Source of the DNA: Ricordea florida
Lineage: Eukaryota; Cnidaria; Anthozoa; Corallimorpharia; Ricordeidae
Direction: 5' to 3'
Length of the DNA stretch: 64,000 nt
NCBI GenBank assembly: GCA_949710005.1
Contig: OX453274.1
Location: forward strand, 13,888,831-13,952,830
The translations under genes and the position numbers were made by a program. Shown here piece after piece: positions 11,491 through 24,020 of this stretch; positions within the stretch are counted from its first letter, which is position 1, and each line of letters starts with the position of its first letter. The notes under the pieces were generated by a model. It ran no database searches and was not told where the DNA came from. It saw only the letters and a list, made by a program, of their open reading frames with translations.

Positions 11491-11803
11491 AAAAGAGGGT
11501 AAAAAAGCGCTACAACTGAGAACGTGAACAACAATTTAGGTCGTAAACAAGGAGGAAAACAGCGAACCGGACGTGAGAACGTTGAGCCTATGACGTCACG
11601 ACCAAGAATGCAGGCTCAGATGGAACGAGTTTTCAGTAATGGCGGACGATTTTTGGGAGACTTTGAAGCGGAAAAAAATAATGATCGAAGGTTTGCTGCT
11701 TGTTTTCATCAACTTCTAGTGATAGTATTAAGCCCAATACAACATTCTTTACACAAATTGCTCCGAAGTAAAAGTGTGTTTTTTCGTCGCAGGGGCACTT
11801 TAA

Positions 11804-12190
11804 CCTATACTTCGCGAGTCGGAAAATTATAAAAGGAGGATTAGCTTACTCGAGGGAGAAAGCAAATCCTTACAGACGACCTTGGAGAATTCGCAAGCAG
11901 AGATTGAGGACCTAAAAACCATTACGAATAATGTAGAGGTCAAACAGGAAACCGCCGCCTCTTCCTGTGAACGCATCGAGCTCGAACTCTAAGAGCTAAA
12001 TCGCCGATATGTTAAGCTCGAATGCCATAGTCACAGAGGTAATATGAAATTCTATGGCATAAAGGAATGCGAAAACGAATCGAATAAGGACACCGAGCTC
12101 GCATTAAGAGAGCTTATGGGTATCACGCTAAAAATCCTACCACTCGATGAAAAACAGATTCATTTTGATTCAGTCTCGTCTTCTGCTTTA
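11804..12190 (+). pseudogene. LINE ORF1, 3' part (coiled coil plus RRM-like)
   Basis: This continues the frame broken at 8036. It encodes a heptad-rich coiled coil (ISLLEGESKSLQ...LENSQAEIEDLK...), an in-frame stop (ELEL*EL), then LNRRYVKLECHSHRGNMKFY, the junction typical of the RRM-like domain of LINE ORF1 (a coil ending in xLExxSRRxNLxF). It fades near 12190. Together with 7855-8036 it forms one ORF1 cut by the Kolobok-like element; ORF2 is missing here. Confidence 0.6.
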
Positions 12191-12400
12191 AAAATAGGAA
12201 TGAGGTTTTTTTAAATTATTAGTTTAGATGGATATGCTCCGAGTTCAATTGAGGAATAAAATTAATATTGCTTTAAAAGTCGCTAGCATATTACAATATT
12301 CGGGTGGGACAGGAGTAAAGGCCGTATGACTTATTGTCGGGAATAGATAGTATTTATAGCTGAATTTTAGTTAGCGTGATAAGTTGAAGGAGAAATAGAG

Positions 12401-12550
12401 ATTACTTCATGGTTAGTGATGGCGGACGATTTTTCTTCACGAGTTGTGAAGAATCGTAAACGAACAAGTCAGTGCGGCGAACGAGTGAGTTTACTTATCC
12501 TCACAACAAGTAAAGAAAAAATGGTACGGGCGAACTAACCATGAAGTAAT
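12401..12550. mobile_element. 150-bp MITE with 16-bp TIRs
   Basis: ATTACTTCATGGTTAG (12401-12416) is perfectly inverted at 12535-12550. The interior is anonymous. The surrounding stretch 12191-13063 shows no supported gene. Confidence 0.7.
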
Positions 12551-13063
12551 TTGTTTATTTTATAACACTGATCAGGATTCACGCTGGCCTAGAAAAGTCA
12601 AGGTACCGCAACAAGATGCAAAACGCATTTTGCAGGATTTACTTTCGAGCATACTGAATAAACATTACAGTCGAGTTGAAAATGCACAGAATTCAGCGAG
12701 CTTGGCTTATAATCTTAATTTGCTTTCTTTCATTCTCACTGGTGCTACAAATTCACTGATAAATGAATTGAGCTCGTTTAAAGGAATTTATTCTACTGAC
12801 TTTGATTCGCCTTTCAACGTCAAAAATTCTCTCAGTAAAGCGACGTGGTGTTTGGCTTCCTTTTTTGTATTTTTATTTTCTTGATTTTGTATGTCCTCGA
12901 CTAAAGTTATATCTGCAAACCTCGAATTGCTCAAAGACGAAGCTGAGGAAGAAGCCATTATATTCATTTTTTGCCAAATTGATGGCACCAAGACTGAACC
13001 TACTCCAACGACCAGTGAAAAGAAGTCGTCTCCAGCCTGAGATTGGTCGGTCCATATTTTTTT

Positions 13064-13417
13064 TCACTTTTGAAAAAAAATGGTCCAACCAAGCAAATTG
13101 CTTCTAGTTTTTTCACAGACTATTTTTCTATTATCACCAGATAAATAGAGCCTGTTTTTAACCTTAATTGAAGTTCTGATCCCCTTGGTTATACGATAGT
13201 TTGAAAGTTGCTTTGCTTTACGGTATGGGAGTATTTTCATAGGAAGTTTGTTAACAATTTTGTTGAACTTGTTGTAAAAAGAAGAGATTAACATCTTATC
13301 AATATCATTAAGTGCACAGGAGAGAATATTATTCCAGTCAACTTGGAAGACATCGTCATTGAGTCGGTCCGTTAACAACCGCGAATAATCGAGGATCTCG
13401 CTTTCATGAAATTTCAT
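13064..13417 (-). pseudogene. LINE ORF2 fragment (region before the reverse transcriptase)
   Basis: A 117-aa open frame has the pattern seen between the endonuclease and reverse transcriptase domains of CR1/L2-type LINEs: QVDWNNIL near residue 25, a hydrophobic SFYNKFNKIVNKLPMK, then ITKGIRTSIKVKNRLY (compare the ITKGLxxSIKxKNxLY box). Neither the catalytic RT motif nor the endonuclease is present, so this is a 5'- and 3'-truncated relic. Confidence 0.6.
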
Positions 13418-13632
13418 AGCCTTTTCCGTGGCTGACTTTACGACACAAAAGTGGAATCGGAGTCAGAAGAATCAGAACGTTTCTATATTATTCCGACTTC
13501 GCTTACGACTCCATCGCTTGCGTTCCGCTTATGATCTAGTAAAAACCAGATTGTCGGAGTCGGAAGCAGAGGCGGTAGAATAAACCAATCACAATGCAGG
13601 GTCTCAGACCCTCCCGTCTGACGCGAGAAAAC

Positions 13633-15575
13633 ATGGCGTCCAATTCCATGGACGAGAAATTCGCCGAGGCTGTTAGACGTTTTCCGATTTTGTACAACAA
13701 ATCTCTAAAATATTTCAGAGACAGAAATAAGAAGAAGAACGCTTGGGCAGAAGTTGCTGGCCAAGCTGGTTTATACACAGGTATTTAGTCAGAGTTAATT
13801 CAATGTAGTTCAATCGTCGCAAGCATTTTTCTCGACGTGTCTTACCACATGCGCCATATATCCTGTTTTTTTATTGTTTGTTTTTCTTTTATCTTGAGGA
13901 TTACGGTAAAAGAGGAAATGAGACGGAAAAAAAGAAAGCTTTTAATCAGTTTCAACACTGATGGTATATACTGGAATGTATCGTTGACTGGTCTTTTAAT
14001 GTTTGGGTTATATCTTCTCATACTTTTTGGAATTGTATGATCCCTCTTGAGAAGAGTTGGAATCTAAGACATTTAAGCTGAAGTAAATTTAAAATATATA
14101 AAATACGTGCATTCCAAGACAGTGAGAAAAACCATTAATTGTTATTTATTGAATGTCTGGGCAAAACTCGTGAGTCAATGCTCGCCAAATTGAGTATTTT
14201 GTTTAGTTTTTTATATGCTCAATATTTCCATAACATGAAGTTAATTATCCAGGTAATTCAGCGAAAATAACAAGATTAGGTATCGAAGGTGCAAGGTTTT
14301 AAAAATGAAAATTATTTTTGCAGCACAAAATCTTTAAAGGAAAGTTGTGATCAACAACTACATTAAATTAAAAGGTCCTCATTCTTCAAAATAGAATACT
14401 TAGCCTTTTGGAGTATATTATTTTAATAATAATGCAAAGATTCAAGGTTATGCAGCAGTCAATTCAACATGCACCCACTGCAAATTAATTAACTCATGCA
14501 ACAGTTAATTCCAGCTGTACCCATGTCCACCTTCCTTTTTTTGAGTTAACCCCCAGGTATAAGCATTTTATGTCTGGAATGACAATTTCCCAGGGGCTGG
14601 AAAAACGACAAACACCCTGTGGTGGAGATTAAAGAAGAGCTCTTGACAATACCTTGCAGTTACCCTGCAGGGGAAAAAGGAGTGTAGCTGGAATTGACTG
14701 ATGTTTTACGCAATAATTACCTTACCTTTCGTTTTTTAAGGGAGGGAGCGCAAAATTATTTTACTAATCTGAGAACTAGATACACTCGTGACAGGAAGAA
14801 ACTGCAGAAGGCCAAAGCAGCGGGTCTGACGATGTAGCAAAAGTGAAAGATGAAGTTGAGGATATGTTTTTGTTCCTGTCTTGGCTTGATCCATTTTATA
14901 AACCCAGGAAAACAAGTTCAGATGTGACCATTGTTGACTCAGGAAATGAGGCATCAAAAGATGATGAAATCCAAAATGTTGATGACAAATCTGACAGCAC
15001 TGATACAACAGCAACTGATGCAGACGGTTTCTCAGCATCTAACAACTTCCGATCAATCAAAAAAGTGAAGTTACCATCAAAATAAGAAAACTATGGCAAA
15101 AGTTCATGATGATGTTACAATGGCAGAAGTGCAGGTTCTGCAGTCCCTTGGTGATGCTCTTGAACACAAGCAAATGCAAGTACTAAAGATGAAGATGAAC
15201 TGTTCCGGGAATTCATTGCCTCCCAAATGAGGTAATTACTACCAGAAAGGAAAGTGATGGTCAAAATGCAAAATTCGAATATTTTTTACCAGGAAATGGT
15301 AGCCAAATTCCAGTCACCATCTACACCAGCACCAGCACCTTTCACTCAAGGCCAAATTCAGGTTGAGATGTATGAACCACAACAGCATCAACAGTATCAA
15401 CCTTGACATCATCACAATTTCCAGGATAAGAATCAGACGCAAAAGAGGCCATTTCATGTTCCGAGCTATGAATCTTCAGAGGAACATGCAGTCCTTAAAC
15501 CTGGGCAACTTTGCTACCACAATAAGTGACAGATGGGATATCTTGATAATCTAACAGAAGATCAGTGTTACAGTA
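13633..15575 (+). pseudogene. MADF-BESS (Myb/SANT-like) protein of the Harbinger element
   Basis: Exon 1 runs from 13633 (MASNSMDEKFAEAV) to a donor at 13780/13781 and carries the first half of a MADF domain (FPILYNKSLKYFRD, then KNAWAEVAGQ). Exon 2 (about 14760-15085) has the second half (NLRTRYTRDRKKLQKAK), a frameshift near 14818, then VEDMFLFLSWLDPFY and an acidic linker. Further on, DEDELFREFIASQMR (about 15190-15235) matches a BESS motif, followed by a stop (after SQMR) and a Gln-rich tail. MADF proteins bind DNA; in Harbinger elements the Myb-like partner imports the transposase and recognises TIRs. The frameshift and stop make this a pseudogene. Confidence 0.6.
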
Positions 15576-17785
15576 AGAGTACTTAAATAACTTTAAGCAT
15601 GGTTTTTTTTTCTTTTTGTTTTATTTGCCATGGTTTTCTCAGAGTTGTTAAATTATGTATTTCATATATCTTAGTTTCACAATGTTGGTTGCTGTTAAAA
15701 ACTATAGGCCTCTTATGGTATATCACGATACTCGGAAAGGAGCAGGTTTGGGTAAGTACATGAGATAACCCTGGGTGTTTAATTGCAGTTTTTTTTGCTT
15801 GGCAAGAAATCCCTGTGCTTTTTGTTAGCTTCTCAAAAATTATGTGTTACAGGTCAAATGGTATTTCAGGTAAATCTTGATGCAACCTGATTTAACCAGG
15901 GTTGATTCCTTTGTTTCCAAGTTGGAGACAGAATAAATTGAAGATCAAATTTGACATGTAACATATACAAGTGTGACAACAGGTAGTGATGCCAGATTCG
16001 TTATAGTTTAGTTGCCTTGGAGTTCAGAAGCCTACTCCCTGCTTCTTTTAAAACTTAACTCTCAAGATCAGTTTATCTCAGGAAAAAGCGGTGTATTAGT
16101 TCAACCGTTCTGTATGTACTCAGAACTTAGTGGTGCTGTTCTAACTAAGACTTTAATAATAATTATTCCAGTCTCCTATTTTGTATTAACTATGCCCATT
16201 GATGTTGTGCCCACAGATTACCATTTAAAAGTATTATGGTTTTTCATGAATTGAATAATAAAAAGGAAGATGGTATGTAACTGAACACACTCTTAATTGG
16301 GATAAGCAATGCTCCATGCAATGCTGTTGGGTTAACTCTGTTGTACAGCCAAGCAAAATGATAACAAGTGACTATACAACAGTGATTTAAAATCTAAACA
16401 TTGTTATTACAGCCCTAGCATAATGAACATGTTTAACAGGAATAAGACTTTTAGCATTGCTTCTACATGTCAAGAGTATTTAAAAACGTTTGTTCATATT
16501 GTAAATGGAATAATTATGAAACTTAAGAAAACATTTTGAAAACTTTGAATAAAGTTTGAAGTTGACCTAATGAACATGGAAGACTGAAACACTTAAGTGA
16601 ACAATAGATAAGCAACATTATTCTTATTATTTACCAACTTGAATGCCTTTACCCTTGGAAGTCTTCAAACATGCCTTCAAGTTGTATCGTGTATTAACAG
16701 TATCAAGTACTGGTATTATGGTGATACCAACATTAGAGTGATTTTCCTTAACCCATGAAATAAGTAGTAGAATACCATGCACTATTTTGCACTAATTCTA
16801 TTGTCTTTTTTGTTTATTTGTAGCTCTTTGGCACTAGTTGTTATTAACCGTTTCACGGGTCAAGTAAAATTGCTCTAAAAAGATTTATGTTAAAGTTGAT
16901 GAGAAATTCCATAGGTGCTTTTTTGGGATGATGCTCAATATACAAAGTCAATATATGCACTATTGTGTCATTTCACTGGGTACATTTTATTGTGTTATTG
17001 TGGTCTTTGTTACGTAACTCGAGACTTCCCATCTACTTGGTATATAGTGCACTAGCTTTTTGTGTGTGTAAATTGTGTAAGTCTTACAGGGATTCCAGTT
17101 TACCAGTTATACAAGGCCATGCAGTTAAGTTAAAATTGACTTGAAAACTGCTCTTACAATGACTAATATTACCCCTGAAAGATGTGAACTCCTACACTTT
17201 GATAAACATGTTCTAAATTGAACTAAATGCAAAAATGACAGCTGAAAATAAGTTTTATTTAATTTTTTGCCTATGCATTTATTTATACACTGATTTAAAG
17301 CCAATACCGCCGTGACAACAGTAGAGGCCATTTTGTCCTGAGTCTATTTAGGTCTTACTTGCTTTGTACCTCGAATCTCAATGTGATCTTGGACTTTATT
17401 AATAATATTAAACACTTGATTATCTTCTCCCCTAAGTTATAGGTTGTGTGATTGGGGGGGGGGGGGGAGTAGGGTGGATATTACAAAGAAAAGGGTTTGT
17501 CACAGACATTAAAGACCAATAGAAGATTTACATGGGGATATAGATCTGATATAATGTCCTCAATAAACCTAGGGTTCACGGATGGGACCTCGTCTACGAA
17601 TGTAATCCCATTGCCATGGAACAGCACCTTGGTCTGAATTAACATATTCTCTTAAAGCCTCCCTGACATCCAAAGCATAATTGCGATATCTCGTTCCTCT
17701 CGCAGCAGGTAGGTTGCGAAGAGCACTGGACTCTTCATCACCTGAAGTGATTCTGCGCTACTCTCCTGGCAGAATATTCCCTAAA

Positions 17786-18865
17786 TCATTTAAAGCCAGC
17801 CGGACTGTAAAAAGCCGTGTCTGTCCGTCTCATGTAGTTGCGTAAACAAATGGCTGCTTGTACAATAGCCTCGACAGTTTCAACTTTTGCTTGAATTGCT
17901 CTGCAAAAGATTCTACATCTTGCAACCAGAATTCCAAAACAGTTCTCAATAACCATTCTGGCTCTAGACAAACGATAATTAAATATGCTTTCTTCCTCTT
18001 TAATATTTTTCCCTGGATAGGGACGCAGTAACCGGGGCTTATAATTAAGTGCAAAGATTTCATCACCTACCAGGTAAAAGGGGAGTTGAGGTAGGCCACA
18101 TCCTGGAAGATGGATGGATTCATCTTCAAAGGCCTTTCCCATTTCAGAGTTATTGAGCACAATACTGTCATTTGTACTACCGTATTGGCCAATGTCGACC
18201 AGAGTGAGATTGTAACTTGCATCACATACAGCCATTAACCCAATGCTGAACCATCCCTTGTAATTAAAATACAAAGACCCGCTGTTTTTGGGACATTGCA
18301 TTGCTATTTTCCATTAATTGCCCCAATACAGTGTGGCAGATGCCAAACGGATTCAAAGTCCCTTGAAATGTTCTTCCAGTATGTGGCGGATTTTGGAGGG
18401 CTTACATATTTATCCTTTCATGCTTTCCAAATGGCGTTGAGTGTCTCCTGGATAATGTGACTCACCGTCGTTTTCCCAATTCTATACGAGAAGCTGATAC
18501 TCTACTGGTCATCACTGCTTGCCAAGTATCGAAGGGTTAAAGTCAGTCTTTCTGCAGCGTTGATGGCTTGTCTCATCTTTGTGTTGACTTTAGTTATCAA
18601 GGGTCCCACTAAGCTGAGCAAGTGTTCAAACCGTTCAGGGGTCATACGTATGTATCTAAAACGTAACGAATTTACTGTAACTATATTCTCAAAATACATG
18701 CAACTATAGCAATTTTAAAAAAAACGTTATATTGATGTACCTACGTTTACGAAATTAAACTTACATTGATCATTGAGCAACACCTACCGAAAATAAAATT
18801 CATGATCTCTCAGTCGCAATTCCCTCACCAAGTTCGCATACTCTCCTTTTACTGCTCGACGTTGA
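17786..18865 (-). pseudogene. PIF/Harbinger (HARBI1-like) DDE transposase, broken
   Basis: From the 5' side there are: VKGEYANLVRELRLRDHEFY (about 18860-18790), FRYIRMTPERFEHLLSLVGP (18666-18600), a helix-turn-helix-like stretch with stops, HLPHCIGAINGK (about 18340-18300, the first catalytic region), then an open 171-aa block with VCDASYNLTLVDIGQYGSTN, FYLVGDEIFAL (second Asp) and ARMVIENCFGILVARCRIF (catalytic Glu in the classic xExxFGxLxxR box). This is DDE_Tnp_4 order throughout. Several in-frame stops (near 18510, 18420 and 18305) show it is dead. It pairs with the MADF-BESS gene of the same element. Confidence 0.75.
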
Positions 18866-18904
18866 TATATATCTCAAACCCAAAAACGCTTTCTGCTTCG
18901 TTTT

Positions 18905-19388
18905 AAATGATAATAATGATAATGAATTTATATAGCGCACTTTTTCATATGAATATGTTCAAAGTCGCCTTACACTTCTATTAGGTGAGATAAGACGTCA
19001 GCATGTAAAGGCGCCTCTTGCTGCCGCTATCAGTTCATATATGATCTCACACAACCACCCTACCCATGCATGAATTATCAGATGAAACCAGACGTTGAGA
19101 TGGACCACCACACCGGGAACTACGTCCCCTACCCTTTCCGAACAGTGTGTGGGTTCTTAAACGTCCCACAGATTATTAGGAACAAGTGTTGTGAGACGGG
19201 TCCTACGATTTATAGTCCTTATCCAAGAAGACTAGAAAGTCTAAAAATTTGATGTCATTACAAAGGCAGTACTTTTCTCCTCAGTTATTTTTAAGACCCT
19301 GAGTGTTGGTCCGGCGGGGGTTTGAACCCGCAACCTCCCGCACGGTAGTCCGGTGCTCTACCAACTGAGCTAACCGGTCGGTCGAGCT
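18905..19388 (-). mobile_element. tRNA-derived SINE
   Basis: Read on the - strand, a tRNA-like head at about 19384-19308 carries an A box (TAGCTCAGTTGG) and a B box (GGTTCAAACCC), both internal RNA polymerase III promoter elements. The body runs about 400 bases to a tail GCGCTATATAAATTCATT followed by ATTATC-type repeats near 18905-18925. The acceptor and anticodon arms do not pair well, so it is not a working tRNA. It is nested inside the Harbinger element. Confidence 0.65.
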
Positions 19389-19805
19389 GTCCGATGTCGT
19401 CGCCGATGCAAAATAATGACCAGAAGAGCCCACAGCAGTAACTGCTCTTCTACGTCGGCCATGTTTTCTTTTCTGAATGGCGCGATTGGCGCCAAACTTT
19501 GCGCCACTTGGCGGGACTATGACCGAGCATTGTGATTGGTTTATTATACCGCTTCTGCTTCCTACTCCGACAATTTGGTTTTCACTAGATCATAAGCGGA
19601 ACGTAAGCGACGGAGTCGTAAGCAGAATCGGAACACTGTTTTCACTAGATCATAAGCTCTACGCTTCTGATTACGACTCCGGCTCCGTCGCTAGTGAAAA
19701 CCAGCCTTAAGGCAGCTAAGTCACCCGTAGAGTTGAAATAAATTAAAATTCTCTGAAGGTAGCTTTCATACATTAAAACAATAATTTTTCTTTGCGTCCA
19801 GGCAT

Positions 19806-20160
19806 TTAGAAAAGTAACCGTAAATATAGTAGTTCTTGTAAGCATGGGGCCAAATGACAGAATATTCTAACTCGACCAATTTCAGTTGAAGAGTAAAGAC
19901 CAAGATCATCCGCTGATATTTGGCTGGTGTAGTTCCTCGCCACCATGACCTTGTTACGAGCCATTCTTTTCACAAATATATAGACTATGGGCTGATCTCG
20001 CTGACCTCGAGTGAAATTTCTCAATTGAACCCTGTGGGCTATATCGATATTTGCGATCATCGTAATTTCCAGCAAAAATTCTAACACAAATATTCGCTGC
20101 TTCGTCTACGGTTTCACCGTCAGTTGCTTCGTGGAACCCCAATGATCTTTATGTTATACT
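19806..20160 (-). pseudogene. LINE ORF1 fragment (RRM/C-terminal region), frameshifted
   Basis: In one - strand frame VDEAANICVRIFAG is followed, after a shift to another frame, by IDIAHRVQLRNF then RDQPIVYIFVKRMARNKVM. This matches the LINE ORF1 order (…I.RAHRxG…RPIVxKFxxRxxRxxVxxAR). It is a truncated, frameshifted relic. The region 20161-23650 shows no gene or repeat I can support, apart from a short hairpin near 22330-22360 (CTTGATTACCGCCCT and its inverse). Confidence 0.5.
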
Positions 20161-23100
20161 GGTAGCTGTAAGTCATGATGTCGTCTATTGCTTTGGCATT
20201 GTTGGTGACACGGAACTTAATAGTGTTCTGTCTACTTTCTAACTTCTGCAATACCTAAGCCATACCTTTGCTTGAATTGACTAGCTCGTCATAGCCACCT
20301 CCGAGAAATTGGACATCATTCGGTAGTTTAGTACATGTGGGTGTGGATGTTACAACCTTGGCAACTCTTCTCTTTTAAATTTTCAAAATTTTTCGACACA
20401 ATAGATTTCTAATTTAATCTCTCAGCCGATCGTTCTCCTATGTAAGACATTAGATTTTCACCCATTCTGTATACAAATCGCTTGAATTTCAGCAATTTCG
20501 TGTAAATTGTTTTCATATTATTTGATTTAACCTGGGAGTCTCAAAATACGCGTCCAACCTGGACATGCACTTGTGGGTCCAACAGAACTCATTTTAAATT
20601 GATGTCGTTCCTATGAAGCGTAAAATTCGGGACACATAGACGATAAATTAAGGTGGCTCCCAGCCAATAGCGTAAGAGGAAAGACTAAAGGAAACACGTG
20701 TTCTTTCCTAATAAGGATCCAACCATTACCAAGTAGGGAGTAATCATTAACTAGGTTTAGCAATCGATCGTTAATCAGAAAACAAACAAAACTGCTAAAA
20801 CTAACGTCTGAAACTTTACTTGACGATCATATACACTGTCAACTTTCTCCTGACGTTTAATTCTTGTATGCAAACGTTTTGATATTAACCGCTTTTTGTC
20901 AGTCAACTACTTGTACGAAGCGACAGCTAACCAATATTCTTGGAAGCGAATTACATCACTTTTTGCGCGTTTTCCATTTCTCTCCAGCATTCACCTAACG
21001 CCAAAATAAATTTTCAAACGTTGGAAAATACTGTCAGTGATGCTTCTTAAAAAGTTCATTCAATAACAACAAAACAGAAATCATCATGCACTTATATTCG
21101 TTGTTGATATTGATGGTTGTACAAAACATGTTGCCTAAAATAACATCAGAATTTGCTTTTTGAGAGATGATTTACGTTATTTTTTTTTCTCAAGCATCAG
21201 ATCGGGCCGGAATTATAAATCCTCGAATTCGATTGGCTAATCACGTGCACCTGAAAATAAAAATAAAAAATAAAATAAAACGGTGGGCTACCATACCCCT
21301 ACGTAATCCATAGTATGATCGCGATCTGTTCGAGGGCAGATCAAAGAGCCCAAGGTAAATCTTGGTTAATTCTTAATTGTTCTTGTTCTCAGATATCGCT
21401 GTTTTCCTTTCAGCCTTCACGTTTGTTTTTCTACTGTGGGAAATGAGGAAGCTGATTGGTCAAAATTAATTCGCAAAGAAATATTGATATCTATCTGACT
21501 TTTGGCAGTCGGCTTCAAGCTAAACCGTTGAGCACTTCAAGCAGGTTACAGATTTTAATAGCGAATATCCAATTCTTTCAAAATTATCTGGGCTATAACC
21601 AGCCCTGTAATTTCCGTAAAACCTTGTCGTTCTGATAAAATCGCTTATTTTAAACATGAATAAACTCCGGAAACAAACGAAAAGCCCTTTCGTGTTGAGG
21701 AAATAATGGAAAATGTTTCTAAAACCACTACAATTGGATCACACCATAGTGTTACAGAGGCGAATGTGAAGTAAGAGTAAGAGAACGTGAACCAAGTTGT
21801 TCAACAACATGAGATTTATTAGCTTAACAGTCATCATATACAAAATACTCATATCGTTACCCACGTGGTGGCTCCGAAGTCGGAATGGAATCGAGCCAGG
21901 CTACAACCAGTGCAAAAAGACTGCCGCATTCGACAAATGGAAATTCGGATCGCTCCTACAGCAAAAAAGAGATTTCGCTCATATTTATATCCAAATCAGA
22001 TGTTACATGTGACTCGAGTGTAAACCATGTTATGAGGAGATGTTTCTAGAACCTGTTAAGTATAGGGATGTTTGCGTAGTCACGCAATCTTCCTTCTAGA
22101 TAATTCTAGAACACACTAAAGCGTGATGTAACCGAGTTAAGTAATCCTTCTATAAACAGTTATTGCTGTAATCTTTCGAATGTTCTAGAAATATCTGTAA
22201 ATGTATTTAAAGAGCGTTACAGCACAGCTCTACACCTACGTATGGACGCTCGGAGTTAGTCTAAAGTAGAACTTTCGAACTTCCGGTTACGAGTGAGCGA
22301 GTGAGTGAGTGATCATTTGCATAGTTCTTGATTACCGCCCTCGGGCTGTAATCAAGACCTCGGGCATAGTTTTTCCCCATACTGACCTTTCACCTGGTAA
22401 ATAACATATATGTATTGTCTTATATTTCCATATACGTCAAGCGATTCCTCTTTGCGATTCTATCGTTTTTTTTGTCAAGAATCACATTTTCGTGTTCTTT
22501 GCCTTGTGAAAGAAAAAAGCACTCTTATCAAGGTAGTTGTTGTAATATGGTCATCGTCTTTGTTCCACCCCCAATCGTACTTAGCTCTTGCTTTAACAAT
22601 CTGCTAAAAGTTATAGTTTTGAACTCTAATAGACGTAATTACTTAAATATTGAGTACATCCGAGTTATGCAGTATTCAAGTTGGGTTTAGTGAGGTGGGC
22701 TGTACTTACAGGGAGGGCCGGCACCTTTGTGCAGTCTATTGGTAATAAACGGCTGCGAAAATTATTGAATAACTATTTCTACATTCATAAAACCCTACCG
22801 CGCGTATCCTTTCAATATTTTAGACCAAAACAGGTCACTAGGCTCAATTTCCACCAAGCTGCTTGGCCTGCTTTATTTATTTTTTGTGGCAACAATACAG
22901 ATCTTTTGGTCCACTGACCACTGAGGAACTTTCGCTTCTTGTGAATTTTGCATAGCGCGAAAAATTGTCATCAAAAATTCTAAAAAAAATACACTGTGTT
23001 TGGTGCCTCTATGGAAGCCAAATACAGTAGACATCCCTCCAGGCTTTGGCAAATCATCGCACAAAGAAGTCTGTCAACAATGTTTTGCCACAAATATTGT

Positions 23101-23650
23101 CTTTTACATACCAAGTAACGAGTCCTACTGCTAATGTGAATTGACAGGTTTCTAGATTTGCTTGGTGACATTTGAGTTTACTCTTGACAGGAAGTATATT
23201 TATCATTTGCAACTATAATGCTCACTAGAACCTATTGGTCTGGATTGGTGTCATTCTCTTGCAATTTGAATAGTCAGTAAATCCTTTCCCAGTGACTAGT
23301 ATTTAATCTTTTATATATTTAGGAAGAGAAAAGGGTCAATATCTTTCAATCAACTATTTTTTTATGATTTTGCATGTACCTATATATGTTTGCACTGTAA
23401 AGTAATTAAAAGAGATATCCGTTTTTCTCGCAGAGTTCCTAATGTATCCTGACAGCACCGTCTAATCAAAGTGACGACACAATAAGCAATGATATTGTCA
23501 TCTATTAAAGCGAGTAGATTAAACTACCACTTACTAACATGTTGTTAGACAACTCCAAAACATGTGTTTGGGGAATTTAAAAAGGAGGCAAATATGGTGC
23601 TTGGTCCATAACCCACATGCTCTTTTACCATTTTCTTGTATGCAAAACGT

Positions 23651-23655
23651 TAAAT
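23651..23655. other. Target-site duplication, left copy (TAAAT)
   Basis: TAAAT directly abuts the first base of the left TIR and is repeated directly outside the right TIR at 38623-38627. The 5-bp length is within the 4-6 bp made by retroviral-type integrases; Polintons usually give 6 bp. Confidence 0.65.
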
Positions 23656-23999
23656 TGATGTGTGATTATGGGGGTGCTGGCACACTTTTTTATTTCGATT
23701 TTATTTCGATTTTATTTCAGCTTTATTTTAATTATAATAAGGATTTTATACCAAGCCCCCACCAAGCCCTCACCAAGCCCTCACCAAGCCCTCACCAAGC
23801 CCTCACCAAGCCCTCACCAAGCCTAACACATTTCACCAAGCCTATACCAAGACTACGCGGGTCATGGCGTAATCAAACCCTTGTCAAACCATAGCTAATA
23901 TGTTACAAAATCGATGTGAATATGATACGAGGTCCTGGCACATTTAATAATTTTTTAAAATAAAAATGATTTAAAAGAAATAAAATAATAATTTAATAA
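23656..23999 (+). repeat. Left terminal inverted repeat of the Polinton (344 bp)
   Basis: It starts TGATGTGTGATTATGGGGGT. It contains six or seven copies of an 11-bp word (CCAAGCCCTCA; 23755-23825) and ends in an A+T-rich promoter-like stretch with TGATTTAAAAG (23968-23978). It appears base-for-base identical to the inverted right copy with the same length and repeat number, which implies recent insertion or gene conversion. It stops 21 bases before the polymerase ATG. Confidence 0.9.
23968..23978 (+). promoter_or_regulatory. TGATTTAAAAG motif upstream of polymerase (within TIR)
   Basis: TTTAAA at 23970-23975 lies 51 bases before the polymerase ATG. The same motif in the other TIR precedes the cysteine-rich gene, so both terminal genes use an identical upstream region. 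Confidence 0.45.
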
Positions 24000-24020
24000 G
24001 AAGAATAATTAATATACAAA

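Larger units (their letters stand above)
8041..11799. mobile_element. Kolobok-like DNA transposon, TTAA target duplication
   Basis: AGTGCCCCTG at 8041 is repeated inverted at the right end (CAGGGGCACT ending at 11799), with weaker similarity further inward. TTAA borders both ends (8037-8040 and 11800-11803). A TTAA duplication plus an internal THAP-type exon is the combination known for the Kolobok superfamily. No complete DDE transposase is readable; the interior has the degenerate THAP exon, a coding-like remnant at 9071-9310, a zinc-knuckle-like remnant (CRTCGNPRKGHKKG, 9590-9635, after an in-frame stop) and an antisense P2X7-like gene. It is a decayed or non-autonomous copy. It sits inside a LINE ORF1. 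Confidence 0.65.
13430..19706. mobile_element. PIF/Harbinger transposon, decayed, two genes
   Basis: The right end reads CTAGTGAAAACCAGCC (to 19706), followed by TTA, the usual Harbinger target. The left end, near 13430 (GGCTG...), is heavily diverged. Long subterminal inverted repeats confirm one unit: about 13491-13594 is the inverse of about 19530-19640 (shared words CGCTTATGATCTAGT, GTCGGAGT, AATAAACCAATCACA). Inside are a + strand MADF-BESS gene and a - strand DDE transposase, the standard two-protein Harbinger layout, both broken. The interior 15580-17780 holds no recognisable gene; a G run lies at about 17453-17467. Confidence 0.7.

Noticed and set aside
19308-19384. Functional tRNA gene (- strand)
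   Set aside because: A and B boxes are present, but the acceptor and anticodon stems do not pair and a SINE body and tail follow.
19477-19710. 77-aa ORF at the right end of the Harbinger element
   Set aside because: It lies wholly within the terminal inverted repeat sequence.
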